Assembly: GCA_965226945.1 (NCBI GenBank)
Contig: OZ245717.1
Location: 2,976,001 to 3,040,000, forward strand
Length of the DNA: 64,000 nt
From: SYLG01 sp965226945
GTDB lineage: Bacteria; Planctomycetota; Planctomycetia; Gemmatales; Gemmataceae
Reading direction: 5' to 3'
Part shown: positions 52,101 to 63,900 of the stretch, one piece after another
How the letters are laid out: the number at the start of each line of letters is the position of its first letter
Position numbering within the stretch: position 1 is the first letter of the stretch
The notes under the pieces: generated by a model
What the model was told of the DNA's origin: nothing
Databases searched by the model: none
The model's input: only the letters and a program-made list of their open reading frames with translations
Translations under genes and position numbers: made by a program

Positions 52101-55100
52101 TGCTCCTCTGCATCGACAGCAACCTGAATATTTCCGCGGCGGCGAAACTCTGGTTCTACAGCAGCCTGGACTTTACGCGGCAGACGGGGAATCGAGAGCG
52201 GCCGGCCATGGTCGGCGCCCTAGTCATCTCGCCGCGGCAGCAGCTGATCACGGCTGCAGTCGAGTCCCGGCAGAATGCAGCCGTGGAAGGGAACGACACC
52301 CTTGCCCGCATCCTGGCCAAAGGCCGCTTACGATTCTCATTTCTGCTCTCGCCGGCGCTGGTCGATTTCTTTCTGCAGGAGATCTCCTACGAAGATGATT
52401 TCCTCGGCACGCGGATGCTCTTCCGCGGGTCGATGCGATTCGCCATCTTCCAGGGGACCGTGCTGCTGCGGTCAAACTACAGCCTCACAGGGACATTCAA
52501 AGCTGACGGCTCGGAAAGCTGCGGCGGCGTGGAGGGGGACGCGAAACTATCCGTGCGGCTCGACAGCGGGGGCCTGCTGCGAGCCGGGGGCATGATCGCG
52601 TACGGTGGACTTGACGTTTCTGCTGCGGCCCGGGCGCGTGTCTGGACGAAGATCGAGTTCTCCAGGTCCTGGCGTGCCTTCCGCCGGACGATCACGATCT
52701 CCTGGTCAAAGACGTTCACGCTCGCCTCGGTCCGGTTCGAGCTTGGTCTGGCGGGAAACGTCGGGTTCGACACTCGGGGAGCCTTCGGCTTCGACGGAAG
52801 GCTCTCGGTCTCCGTACCGATCTGCGGGTACCGGCTGAGAATTAATCCATCGTTCCGGTTCAACGACGGCGTCATCGCCGAAGCCCGAAGCCAGGTCGCG
52901 GCGTTCGAAGAGCGCATTGAGGCGTATCGCCAGGAACTCCTGGGCGGGGGTCGTCGACGGTTCCAATTGCCGGCGCGGACAGCGAGAGCACCCGCGTGGC
53001 TGCTCTACCGTCGCGGCGACTGGTGCCTGGCCCTGCCACGAGACGACACGTCCTGGGTGACGCCGGTGGAATTGCCGGACGCGACGGAACTCACGGGACC
53101 GTTCGACAATCCCGTCGCGGCAATCACAATCAAAGACGCGGCCGGTATACCGAAGGTGCGCCTCCTGGCACCGTGGCATATTGGTCATCGGGCCGCGATG
53201 CCGCAGGACCTGCGGGAACACGCGGCACAGATTGAGGCAACGCTGTATGAAACCATCGGGGCGGAGGCGGTGCCATCCCTGCGGGATGCGACCGTGGTGC
53301 AGGATCCGCGGCTGCGGTCGACGTCGCGCGTCTGGTGGACAGAGGAGGACCAGGCCCGCCTGCCAGACCACGCCCTGCCGCTGCGGATGCGGGACACGGC
53401 CGCGGTGCTCGAGGGTGAGCGACTGCCGGAGGGCACCGATTCGGAATTTGCGCAATTGGCGGACTATCTCTACTGGCGTCGCCGGGCCCGGCGGCTGGAG
53501 CGGCACGCCGGCTCCGAGAGGAGCGAGGGCCGCACTGCGCTGGAGAACCGCGCGGCGCTCATCCACGCGTGGCTGGAGGATCTGCAACTCGCCGAATCGA
53601 ACGCCGGAGATCCTGCGGCTTCCATCTGGCGAGCCCGTCCCATCAGGGTCGACGGCAGTCTGCAGATTGGCTGGGTTTTTAAGCTGGACGCTGCGCAGAA
53701 CATTGATGACGAAATCGATGTAGAAACCGCGGACGGGACCGTAACGACATTCGAACTGGTCCTGCCGCAGGAATCGGTCGACACTTTAGTCCGGTCCGTG
53801 GCGCCGGCTCCTGCCCGGCAGGAATTCATGCTTGACAGCGACAATCCCGACGCCAGCGACGGTCGCGTGGTTGTGAAACTACCGATCCATTTCGAATCCG
53901 GTCTCCGATCGAACCTCCTGGTGACTCCATACTTCGAGGACGGCGGATTAGAGGCGATTTCGCACTTCCAAGTGCTGCGTCGGCTGCCCGGCGAGGTGAC
54001 CGAGACCGTCATCGCCGACCATTTGCGGCCTGACTTACAGCCGGTTGATGCCGAAGGCCAAACGATTCTCGTCGCCGGTGGGTACCTCTTGACCGACGAG
54101 TTCCCGGTGATCGACCGGACGCTTGACCGATCGCTGGCGATTCGCGGCGTGGAGTACCGGCTGCGGGCCGTAGCGATTGGCGAAACGGAAGTTGAGACAA
54201 ATGCTCGCCCCTCTCGGCCGTGGCCGATGGTGCGACTGCACGTGCCTGCGGCGGACCGTTTCCCGCAGTCGCTCATGATGGTCATGCCGTTCGATGCGCT
54301 CATCCCCAATTCGGCGCAGTGGGGTGTATTCGCACTGATCAGCACCACCGAAGACGGGACGTCGGCCTTTGCCGAGTTTCCGGAGGGTGACGCCACGCGG
54401 CCACTGGCGCCGGATGATTTTGAACTGCGCGTGGAGAGCGTGTCGTGGTCGGAGACGGGCTTTTACGGCCGCGAGGACGCGCCTGCCGCGACGTCGACCA
54501 GCCCGCCGCCGTTCCTAGACCAGCTCAGCGAGCCGACCACCGCTGCAGGGCGGTCGCTCTTTGACAAGGATGTCCTCACGGTCGATGTGCTGGACGGCCC
54601 GTTGATGAAGATCACAAATCTTCCCCCGACGACGAAAATGGCGCACCGCTTCTTCATCCGGCCGAAACTCCGCCGGCCTGACGCGCCCGACGAACCGGCA
54701 ACGGCGATCGGAATGCTGCAACCCCTGGTGCACGCTGTTGTGCCCGACCTCGATTCGGGGGCTCCTTGGCCAGGACGGCAGCGGACGCTGCCGTGCTTCG
54801 AGTGGATACCCGCGCAGATCCGCGATGATGTTCGCGCCGGCCGCTTTGAAGAGGTCACCGTCGAACAGACTTGTCGGCAGCCCGATTGGAGCGCGGGTGA
54901 TCTGCGCCTGGCGGACCCGACGCCCGCGCAACTCACCCGACTGCGTGAGTTGCGGCAAGAGATCGGTTTGGAATGGCAGGCAGCAGGCGCCGGTACCGGT
55001 GGCGTGGAACTCCTCATCCGCGATATCGATGATTCGGCGCTTCAGAACGTGGTGCTTTGTGAAATCACCCCAGCGGAGGTGTTCCGCACCTCCCGCCTCG

Positions 55101-57988
55101 ATTTCCGTGATCCAGCGCTCTGGGTGCCGACACCGCTGGAACAATCACGCCGACGCGAATTGGATTTGCCGGCATTCCGCACGCCGCCTCGATCGCAAAT
55201 TGAAACCGTATTCCTATTAGACAATCCACAGGACGAATTGATCGAGGCATTAAATCGGCGCTCCGAATCTTTGCGCGGACTGCTAGATGCAACGGGCGGC
55301 CGCGACGTGCCAGCATGGATGGACCTTTGGGCCGCAGCCCGCAACTTGCTGACCTCCGTCTTCGCGTTCAACCGCACGCCGCTGAATATCGACGACGAGC
55401 CGCTACGGCGGGCACGGGCACACCTGACTGCGCTTACCCGCTGGCTTCTTCTGGGCCGCACCCTCCCAGTGACCACCCTGCAATCGCTGACTGACGCTGT
55501 GATCCGCCAGATCGACGATACGTTGCGTGCACAACTGATCGACCTAGAAACCAAACACCCAGACATGGGCACGTTCCCGACAAGTACCGACGACGAAATG
55601 AACGCGGCCCGCCGAGCCTACCTCGACGACCACCGCGGCGGTCAGCTCGCCGCAATCGTCCGGCGGCGGCTGGCATGCGCCGCCGAACTCTTTGACGCCG
55701 ACGACAACGAACTTCCCGGCGATGTGGACGCAACCGTGGCGACGCTGCCCGGGGGTGCGGATTTCGAGAAGATCCGTCAGGATGTCGCCGTGATCGCTGC
55801 CGAATGCGGTGCCCCTCTGGAGCGCTGCCGGGCTTTGCTGGATATTTTCCCCGCGGGGATCGCCGCCGATCCCCGCACCGCCCCTGCGGCAGCCCTGCTG
55901 CGCGAGGCCATCGACGAATTTAAAAAGCTTGCGCTCCCATCGGAGATTGCCGGGGATGCAGCTCGGGCGGCGCGGGTCATTCCGTGCCTTACCCGCGCCG
56001 CGGGATTGACACTGAGCTTGAACGCACTGGCCGATAGCTTATTGCCGTCGGCGTCGACGCTGGTGAAGCGGTCACATCATGCGGTGACGGTCGGCCGGGA
56101 TCGGGAGGGGCAGGCCCGCGGCACGGATGTGATGCTGACGGCTCTTCTGCCGGACGCGGGCCGCAACATCGCGCCGGCGAACCTGGTAGTCTATTACGCG
56201 AATATCCTTGAGCGGCTCGGATTCGCCCAAGACATCGCCGTGCTGGACTCGCGGACGAATCCGTGGACACAGTCGCGGCTGATGCAGCATTTGGATGACA
56301 GACACATTGCGAATGCCTCCGCCGAATGCATCACGTTCCTGCTGGTCGGCCGCGAACCGGATGCGGACTATCCCGATCCGAAGCAGGACAACGACGTGGG
56401 CGCAGTGGGCTTCTCGTTCGTGAAGCTATGCGTGGTCCCCCTTGAGTTTCACAACCTATTAGTGAACGGCCTCGTGCGGACGGGGACCAACGACGCGGCC
56501 GTGCAAGTCAACGCGGACCGGCTGGGCGAGTGGCTGGCGATACGATCGATCACCGCGGGTGACGCCCCGGCGGAGACGCTGGGCACCCTCGGGGCGGTGG
56601 CACGCTACGTGATTCCGTCAGCGTATGCCACTCTATTGCGGGGGCCTGCAGCCTCGCCGCTGCCCGTACTGCGGCTGACGGCCCAGGATCGCCGGTGGAT
56701 CAGCGTGCCGCACCGCGGCGGTCGCGCTCGGATCGCGTGGACGCTTCCCGACACCGCCAGGCATCGGCCGCAAGTCCTCGGCCGGCGGGTTTCTCGGTAC
56801 GAGCCGCTGATCCGCTGGGTATTGCAGTTGCACCAACCGACGACCTGGAAGTCGCCGGTGGACCAACCAGCTGACCTCGACATACTCTGTGTGCGCAGGC
56901 TCATCGCCACTCCGGACCAGGTCGACCGGCCCGAGGAATTGCCGGTCGCCATCCATCCGCATCCGACGCGGATTCAGTTCAGTGTGCCGGCCCCCGCCGC
57001 CGCAGCCCGCTCCCGCATGAGCAACATCTCCGCGATCCGCACGGGAAGCCAGGGTTTTAGCATTGTCTTCCAGTACGGCCTTCGCGACCACGACGATGCC
57101 GCCTTGCGCGGGTGGGAGCCGCTCCTGGCGGCCGTCGACTTCCAGGCCTCTAGCGTGCGAGTGGAGGATCCACCGGCTGCGGTTGACCCGGTCGCCGCCG
57201 TTGCCTTCGCCGACATCCGCCTGTTCCGGCACGAACGGCTCATCACACTGCAGGACTTGACTTACTTCCACGAGTTTTGGCTCACGGCCCGCAGCCAGTA
57301 CGACGCGGACGTACTGGAGAGCGCGAAGCCGCCGCCGCCTCCCCCTCCGCCGCCGGGCGCTTCGCCGCCGCCGGGACCAGCCCGCGCCCGCCGGGCCCCG
57401 TCATTGATCGCGATGCGCGAGCCCACGATTGAAGGCGGAGTCGGCGGAGATGCGGACGCCTTCGCGGTTACACTGTTCCTCACCCGCACCGGTGACCTCC
57501 TCACGCCGGCGGAATGGTCCGCGAGCCCGCCCCTGCGGCACCGCACCGTCGGCGTCGCCGGCGGGACGTTGAATATCCCCGACGACCGGCTTCCTGAGCC
57601 GGCGTGCGGCTATCGACTGATCTATGCGCTGGACGACCTCTCCCAGCAGGACAACGTCAATGTCACTCTCGGCCAACTCGTCATGCCCTGGCATGCGGAG
57701 TATCGTCTGCGCCAGAGCAACCCGTTGCGGCCGAACTTCCAATCGCTCGACTCGCGGATCGTCATCACGGAGGACCAACAGTACCCCGTCATCGAAGGCG
57801 GCCAATCCGAACAGGCCGCCGACGATGACGACCCCTATCAGCCGGCCTGGCGCGTCACGTTGCGGTTCACGCGGACTGTGCAGCCGAACGATCCGGAACC
57901 GATCCTTTCCCATCTTGACCGCGTGCGGATGTTCGTCACCCGCGACGGCGCGGTCTCTGCTGTCCGGCCCGTCCGGGAGGTGCCCTGA
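49136..57988 (+). CDS. 2,950-residue protein of unknown function
   Basis: One continuous frame of 2,950 codons. It is mostly beta-rich with recurring amphipathic strands; the stretch around residues 780-1,270 (for example GGRMKMRFPSKLEVDARIGD and GVGAGINRRLQGID) looks like long repetitive beta structure and faintly recalls DUF6603 proteins. A helical region lies at about 2,040-2,300, and a nine-proline run lies near residue 2,730. No signal peptide, membrane helix or known catalytic motif stands out. It overlaps the metalloprotease gene by 4 bases, and the next giant gene starts three bases after its stop. GC-rich codon use is uniform along its length. Confidence 0.85.
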   Translation: MSYLQLHPQSLPATATPETIFGFLRIVSEGGFDVARLALLVSEENALAGAVLARAGFQRDGVTTLPGGFGLDGNWRFHWCTDSGPFVPLTSDPGAPAALRLATYVDWTLGAPQAAVDRPATLDVATASALEEVFNTALSDLYEQLRPVFDGNHPPAGWLLQFAASNNSTDDPKVEFRVPFRAAGGNLPPVTFDLRLVSRPNGGTFDPGATLQILGTDLVGSEDDVLLLDGGRIITRSTGSFRSAFEYDPDGALTFPVGGVGRASCAFDWTGLYIRCDDTSVGVYLVPDATGEPVEIRVAVRFALIMAQTTEGLAYLMSLVNTHSVAEPELSYALRIYVGGDWDAEQPLITWSGRGWKINPVWTGKLLEHSNDPQDEFSHWDIHAQPHGPSWLFSGLDFPLRGLLGDMLDLGGEPQPARIQFGLLPHLFAPDGRLRITAQNHLRFPMGLSIEIAGQPVVVELEITLDLVTFRLGSNKLNFKFPPQANGDGFQIVDLQIFALLLPNSDDGSSPGGVLDFQKREFNLTGGSTGVPALLVFPGHLKAGSLANRLVFQLRPFDPDTWPNVGPEQTLLRLNGAGLSLSAAVNSAHVMEVFEGNALMKPISVAPMAERNENPGTESNVTSQIVLIGNAIRAATIFAEMDVPCTDDLIAHVELGLRQSQAGRPPEVYACVSLERPSGKPIAQLSAGYLQLTINPDGVKNWMLSWDMGSGKWKLALPTDGCLALASKTADAGGIDDLRKDGAIKFTQLDLMKLHAGAGSIEIPLADPVRFTCLDGQFAVTFHHVSFAWGSQFVLACESAEFRFTQPSEFDVSIRTGAVRMEFSGGGRMKMRFPSKLEVDARIGDVLAIHGLIEWRDDNGTRYFGIGGTLDINGLVEGAECGVTIGTMAKAAGRVVPLVSLFGEADYTMTLFSGAVARRIGVGAGINRRLQGIDDNPNAEELIAAIDSVRLDNWVDVERDGFYLAIVGQLTVTSGAGAPTDIDPYVLSLLLCIDSNLNISAAAKLWFYSSLDFTRQTGNRERPAMVGALVISPRQQLITAAVESRQNAAVEGNDTLARILAKGRLRFSFLLSPALVDFFLQEISYEDDFLGTRMLFRGSMRFAIFQGTVLLRSNYSLTGTFKADGSESCGGVEGDAKLSVRLDSGGLLRAGGMIAYGGLDVSAAARARVWTKIEFSRSWRAFRRTITISWSKTFTLASVRFELGLAGNVGFDTRGAFGFDGRLSVSVPICGYRLRINPSFRFNDGVIAEARSQVAAFEERIEAYRQELLGGGRRRFQLPARTARAPAWLLYRRGDWCLALPRDDTSWVTPVELPDATELTGPFDNPVAAITIKDAAGIPKVRLLAPWHIGHRAAMPQDLREHAAQIEATLYETIGAEAVPSLRDATVVQDPRLRSTSRVWWTEEDQARLPDHALPLRMRDTAAVLEGERLPEGTDSEFAQLADYLYWRRRARRLERHAGSERSEGRTALENRAALIHAWLEDLQLAESNAGDPAASIWRARPIRVDGSLQIGWVFKLDAAQNIDDEIDVETADGTVTTFELVLPQESVDTLVRSVAPAPARQEFMLDSDNPDASDGRVVVKLPIHFESGLRSNLLVTPYFEDGGLEAISHFQVLRRLPGEVTETVIADHLRPDLQPVDAEGQTILVAGGYLLTDEFPVIDRTLDRSLAIRGVEYRLRAVAIGETEVETNARPSRPWPMVRLHVPAADRFPQSLMMVMPFDALIPNSAQWGVFALISTTEDGTSAFAEFPEGDATRPLAPDDFELRVESVSWSETGFYGREDAPAATSTSPPPFLDQLSEPTTAAGRSLFDKDVLTVDVLDGPLMKITNLPPTTKMAHRFFIRPKLRRPDAPDEPATAIGMLQPLVHAVVPDLDSGAPWPGRQRTLPCFEWIPAQIRDDVRAGRFEEVTVEQTCRQPDWSAGDLRLADPTPAQLTRLRELRQEIGLEWQAAGAGTGGVELLIRDIDDSALQNVVLCEITPAEVFRTSRLDFRDPALWVPTPLEQSRRRELDLPAFRTPPRSQIETVFLLDNPQDELIEALNRRSESLRGLLDATGGRDVPAWMDLWAAARNLLTSVFAFNRTPLNIDDEPLRRARAHLTALTRWLLLGRTLPVTTLQSLTDAVIRQIDDTLRAQLIDLETKHPDMGTFPTSTDDEMNAARRAYLDDHRGGQLAAIVRRRLACAAELFDADDNELPGDVDATVATLPGGADFEKIRQDVAVIAAECGAPLERCRALLDIFPAGIAADPRTAPAAALLREAIDEFKKLALPSEIAGDAARAARVIPCLTRAAGLTLSLNALADSLLPSASTLVKRSHHAVTVGRDREGQARGTDVMLTALLPDAGRNIAPANLVVYYANILERLGFAQDIAVLDSRTNPWTQSRLMQHLDDRHIANASAECITFLLVGREPDADYPDPKQDNDVGAVGFSFVKLCVVPLEFHNLLVNGLVRTGTNDAAVQVNADRLGEWLAIRSITAGDAPAETLGTLGAVARYVIPSAYATLLRGPAASPLPVLRLTAQDRRWISVPHRGGRARIAWTLPDTARHRPQVLGRRVSRYEPLIRWVLQLHQPTTWKSPVDQPADLDILCVRRLIATPDQVDRPEELPVAIHPHPTRIQFSVPAPAAAARSRMSNISAIRTGSQGFSIVFQYGLRDHDDAALRGWEPLLAAVDFQASSVRVEDPPAAVDPVAAVAFADIRLFRHERLITLQDLTYFHEFWLTARSQYDADVLESAKPPPPPPPPPGASPPPGPARARRAPSLIAMREPTIEGGVGGDADAFAVTLFLTRTGDLLTPAEWSASPPLRHRTVGVAGGTLNIPDDRLPEPACGYRLIYALDDLSQQDNVNVTLGQLVMPWHAEYRLRQSNPLRPNFQSLDSRIVITEDQQYPVIEGGQSEQAADDDDPYQPAWRVTLRFTRTVQPNDPEPILSHLDRVRMFVTRDGAVSAVRPVREVP

Positions 57989-57991
57989 ATC

Positions 57992-60900
57992 ATGGCCATT
58001 ATCCGATTGACGATCCGCCCGGGCCGAATGGCGGCGGGATCCGACACTCCGCGGTTCCTTCTCAACGTGGACACCAACGACCTGGCTCCCGCCCAAAACG
58101 GCATTACCACAATCAAGGCCGATGCGGGGAAGATCAACCACTGGGCAAATAGGGCCTCGTACTTGCCGCGTTTGTTATGGAATGGCGCAGACAATATTAA
58201 AATAGATGCGGGCGTTGTCATCAATCCACCCATTGACTTTAACTGGCGGCGCTATGGCCCTGGAAATCTTGATCTGACCATCCACGGCACGGGGCGGATG
58301 ACGGGCAATGGCACAAACCGGAACCTGGAACTGCTGACAGGTTCCGTCCGCTTATGGTCCCGTCTCGGCTTCGAACTCGTGCCGAGATTCATCAACAACT
58401 TTCCCAACTACCAACAATGGCGCGAATCGATCTGGCCGGAGGATCGCCAGGACATTGCCGCGGTCGTTTTCGGATCCACTTCCGTCGCCGTGGAGGTCCG
58501 CCCCGACGAAACCCAACTCAATCAACCGCGCCGGCGACTGGTGCTGCAGCGGGAGTCGCCGACCCACCGCCTGTGGCGGCTGGAGTCTTGCTACCCGCAA
58601 TCTCCAACACTCAGCGCAGACGACATTCGCACCCCCGAGGCCATTGTCGATGAACGGCGGAAAGTCTTCTTTGATCTCATTGGTCCTCCCGGCTTCGGCG
58701 ATCGGCTCCGCATCGAGGACAGGCCGGCTCTGGATGCCTCCGGCCCGGAGGTGTTCTACCTCAGCACCCGGACGACGGCCGACGGCAGCGTGCGCGAGTT
58801 CTCCCGGCCGCGGTTCGATGTCATATTTCGGGACGAGGACCGGTCCAGCGCGTGGACGCCGCAGACCCTGGAAGTGAAGCTGGAAGGCTCGGGGGTCACC
58901 ACATTCACACTGCACGATTTCGACGCCGTCGGCCGTTTACGCACCTCCGACGAACTTCCCAACGAACCGGCGCAGGAATGCAAAATCCAGTGGAGCATGT
59001 CGACCGACCCCGATCATCCGCATCCGGCGACGACGGCACTCACCTGCCCGCCGCTGGCGGCAACGGGCAGCCGTCCGGCACTCGCGACCGGCGAATATCT
59101 CTGGCAATACGCGGCGGTGTCGCCGGCGCTTCCCGGCAGCGAAGTTCGGCCGGGGTGGATCCGCCATCAGATCCCGGACCCCGGGCCGACCAGAGTCGTT
59201 CCACGCACGCGAAGCCTGACCGGGCCGTTGCCGGTCGGCGGAATTGCTGGAGGGTGGTCGCTGGAAATGATACCGGCCGAGAACGAAACCGCAACAACGG
59301 TGAGCTTCGCCGTGAAAAAACGCGCCGGATCCACGACAACTGTGACGTTACGAACATACGCTGCCGGCGTGACGGCGCTTTCCCCGCCGCTGTGGATGTA
59401 CGCTTCGCCCCTGCCTGCCGGCCCCGCGGTGCCGGCTGTGAAGACTCTGGAACGGGAGAACGGCGCCTCTCTGTTGGTATCGGCGCGCCTGCAGTTCGCC
59501 GTTGTACCCCCGCGCGGCTCCGGCCCCCGGCTTGCACTGGAGTTCAATGCAGCCGGCACTTCTGCGGATTTGGTGCCGGACGGCGGGGCCATAACGGTGT
59601 GGCACCCGTACCGCCACGTGGCGCTAGTGGAACCGGTTTCCGCCGGGGCGCCGAACTTGCGGCAAGTCCGCGACGCGGAGACCGGCCGAACGGTCATCGA
59701 CCGCGACCCGACCCACGGCCTCACTGGTTGGTCGCTACCCCGGTTCCGATTTAATGGCAATCAAACGCTCGAAACCGTTGTCGGTGGCGTTGCCGCTCCG
59801 CTCCGCGCCCAACTCCATGGGGCCATGGCGACCGCGCCCTGGGTGCTCTGCGAGGATTCGCCAGCAGGCTCCGCTAACCGCCGCAGCCTGCACCATCGCA
59901 ACCTGATACTCGAGCCCGGTGAATTCGCCGCGGCCGGGGCAGATCGGTTCGCCGGCGGCCGAGTCGACGGTATCGCCGCGAATCTGACGGACTTCCTTGA
60001 GGCCGTGCGAGATCCCTACACCATCGCGGCGGCCGACCTGAAAGCCGCACCGTCGCCGCCGTCGAAGCTGGTACACTGGTGCCCCGGCGCTGTTCTCCGC
60101 GAGGACCTTCGCGTCAGGTTGCAGCTTCCCGCCGGGACCCCGCCGCTGCATGACCGCTGGCCAAAGTTAAAGCTGCAGCCGATCGACCAGACGCTGCAGG
60201 TGCTCTATCGCGATGCTACGCATCCGCCGAGCCCGCCGCCGCACCACTGGCTGACATTCGACCTCCGCTGGATCACCACCGCCGTACGCCCGCAATTCGA
60301 AGTGCGTGCGCCGCAACAGGGTATTTCCGGTCGCTGGAGCCGCACTCGGAACGGGTCGGTGCCCCTGCTTTTCGATGGAACCGCGATGACCGCCGCGGCC
60401 CTGACGGAATTCGGCGCGGCTGAGGCGTGGTTCGTCGCTGGCGACGCCGCCGGAGCGCTTGTTGTCTCGGACCATCTCCGGCGCCGCGAGTTGGCACGAC
60501 GCGACTTGGGTGAGGCCGCAATCGCGGTGAAAGCCGCCGAGATTGCCGGCACACGATTCGTCACTGCGGTCGGTGCTCGCGGGCGTTTCCTTGCCTGGGA
60601 CGCGGCCTTTGACCCAATCTCCGTCACGCTGCCGCCTGCACCAACCGTCGACGCGGCGCTGGAGGTAATCGGCAATGGCATTCTGATCGCGGCCCTCCAG
60701 GTCGAGCCCCCCCAGGACGGCGCGTTACGGCTCTGGCTGTGGAATCCCGCTGCGGCTTCCGATGTCAACAATCCGAGCCGGATCGATGCCAATTTGCCGC
60801 ACTTGACGGTAGACGACGCATCGTGGATGGCAGTTACCCCTGACGCGACCGGGTTCTGGATCGCTCTCTCGCATCCCGCACAATCCGCCGTCGTCCGTGC

Positions 60901-63900
60901 CATTCGTAATGGTCAGGCCTGGACCTATTCCACCTTTAACTTTCCCGCCCCAACGGGAGCCATCGCCCTCGAAGCGAGCAACGGCCTGACAATCGCCACA
61001 CTGGCGCCCGATGGATTGTCCTACCAGCTCTGGACCGTTACCGGCGCCGCGTTGACGCCGCTGCCGACGGGGAATCGAACGTTGACCGCCGCGGCCGTGC
61101 GCGTCGCCGTCGGTCGCGGTGAAATGACGGCCGCGGAGATTATCGTCGCCGTCGCGGATGCATCGGGAAATGTAGACGTAAGGTGGGGCGCAATGCACCG
61201 AGATGCATCGGGAATCGTAGATGTAAGCTGGAGCGCAATGCACCGCACGTTCCGGCCGCACGCTGGCGCGATCGCAGCGATGATGTGTCAAAACGCGACG
61301 TACCCCGCGTCACATGACGGCACCGGGGTGCGTCGAAGTGTGATTGTTTCGGCCGCCGACGATGGCACGGCAGCAGTCTGGGACGTGGAAGCGGCTGCGG
61401 TCCGCCAGTCGATTTCAACGCGCCGCCAAGTCTACGATAACCTCGGCGCGCTCCGCTCTGTGACCGTCTCCGAAACGATGACACGCCCCGGGTTAAAGGC
61501 AGAGCCAGTCGACGACACAGCCCCCGGCGTCGACCCCAATTCCACGTATGCTGGACCGGATGGGTTGATAGTCCTGACACTCGATCCGGAGAATGCCTTT
61601 CGCTGCATCAGCGGAGACGCGCAGGACCGCACCAGCATTTACATGAGCTTCACCGCCATGCGCCTGCGCCGAGCCAGTGATGGCCGCTGGCACCCCGATC
61701 GCGGCCGTGTCGACCCGGCGGATCCTCTTCGGCCGCAACTCGCACTGTCCGTTTCGCGCGGCGATCCCGGAACTTATTGTTCCTTCGCTCGGGCGCTCGC
61801 CACGGGCCCACCCTCGGGAAGCGCGGCCCTTGACACGATGCCGCGGCTGGCCGGCGTGCCGATCCACGTGACGAAACTCGACTGGATCACCTTCGCCACG
61901 TCGAGAGGCCGGCCCGATTTCAGCCAGCCTACGGGGATGGCATTCGAAGCCGTCCTGCCGGACCCGCGTCGGCTGCCGCCAACCGCCGGCCCTGACGAAA
62001 TCGCCCGCGCCGTCGAGGCGGCATGGAGTTCCGGCGCGCGGATTACGGTGGTGTTGCAGGCCGGCGGATCTGCGGATTTCGTGCTCGATTCCGTGAGCCA
62101 TGCACAACCGCTGGTATGGGACTTGGAGCCGGGGGACTCGCCCGCCGCCGTGCCGGGGCAACTTGTGCGTCTGACGGCATCCGCTCGGCTGGCCGCCGAC
62201 TCCGCCACCGGACGGCCGACGCTGCTGCTGGACCTGGATCCGGACAAATGCGCCGTCGAGGTGCTGAACGGCCGCACGGCATTGCGCGATAGACTGACCC
62301 TTCAGAGCGGCGTCACCCCTGACGGAGGGTTTGGTTTCGAGACGCTTCGCAACGACCCGGTTGGCCAATCGATCCTACCGTTCAACCTCGGCACCGCGGT
62401 ACGGCGCTTCCGCCCAAATGCCGTGGTAATCGCAGCGTCCGACGAGGGTCTGCTGGTCGCGGCCGAAACGACCCGCATCTCCACGTACGAACTCGCCACG
62501 TACGAACTCGCCACGGCCGCGCCTCTCTCCCGGAGCACCCTGAATTTTGCTCCCCGGCATGTCGCCGCGGGAAACTGGCCGGCACCGCTTCTGGTGGCTC
62601 TTGCAGGCCGAGGTTGCCACATTCACGATCCACATCTCGATGCGCAGTACCGCCCGGGCAGACCCGACCCCTCAGCGGGGACGGAAGTGGCCGACGTGCC
62701 GGACGCCATTCTTAGCGGCACCGAGTTTACCGCCGGGTTCGTCACTCCGGAGACGGGCGAGATTTTCCTAGGAGAGGCCGATGGCCGCATCAGCACCTGG
62801 AATGCGGTAACTGGCTCGTTGGTCGAATCGCTTGACGTTCTCGCAGGGGTCGTAAGCGCGCTGGCGGTCGATCCGAACTTCGTCGCTGCAGCCGAGGAGG
62901 GTTCCCGCCGCATTGTCCTGCTAAACCGTACCACCGCGAACGGCCTGGTGCTCTACACATCCAAACCCACGGCGACTCCCGCACCTGTCCATCGCATGTC
63001 GTTGGCCACGAACAATGTCGCTAACACGATCGGACTCGTGGCCGTTAGTCGAACCGCCATCGCCGCCTGGACCATTCCCATTCCTGCCACGGGCAGAAAT
63101 CCCCAGTTCAACGACGTTTCGCTCCCCGCCGTGGAGGACGCGCTGGCGTTCGACCAGGATTTTCTCATCGTCACGGCGTCGGAAGTAAAATTCCTTAACA
63201 GCGGCACCGTCGTTGACCCCGCTCCAGGCGGCCGTTCTCGTGTGGCGGCCAGCCGTGCGGACAACGGGCGGCGAATTGTCGTTGTCGCCGGTGGCGGCTT
63301 TACCACACGCGTCTGGATAGACCCAGGCACAGATACCTGGACAGTGGTGACGCCGGATTTGCAAATTCCCGTCGCTGCGGAAGTCAGCAGTATCAACATT
63401 ACGTACTGGGAGGGCGAGTTCCACGTCACGATCTCGGGTGATGCAAGTGATCCGGTCGAGACGTGGCGCGTCGGCACGGCAGTACCTATTAACGTCGCGA
63501 CGCTCAATGGCCTCCTCGCCGGCGGCGGTGTGATCGACGTCCCGCACGCGGCCGTCTGCCGCCCTGGCGGTATCGATCTAATCGACCTGAGTCGCGGAAA
63601 AGTGCGGCTGACACTCACAACGGAAACCGACCCGAAATCCGCGTGCTTCATCGCAGATGCCGGCACCGTGAAGCTGCTGGCACGCGGGCCAGACAGTGTC
63701 ACGGCGTTCTCGGCCGACGCCAGCGTGGTCTACACCGCCCCGCATGAAGAGCCGCTGCACACTCTCGCTGTGCATGGCACCCAGGCTCTGATGGCCGGGG
63801 CCACCAAGGCAATCGTTTGGGACGCAGCGACCGCACCGGTTGGTGTTGCCCCCATCGAACCGGCAGCCGTCACCTCCCGCGCCGCCCTGTATAAGACCTT

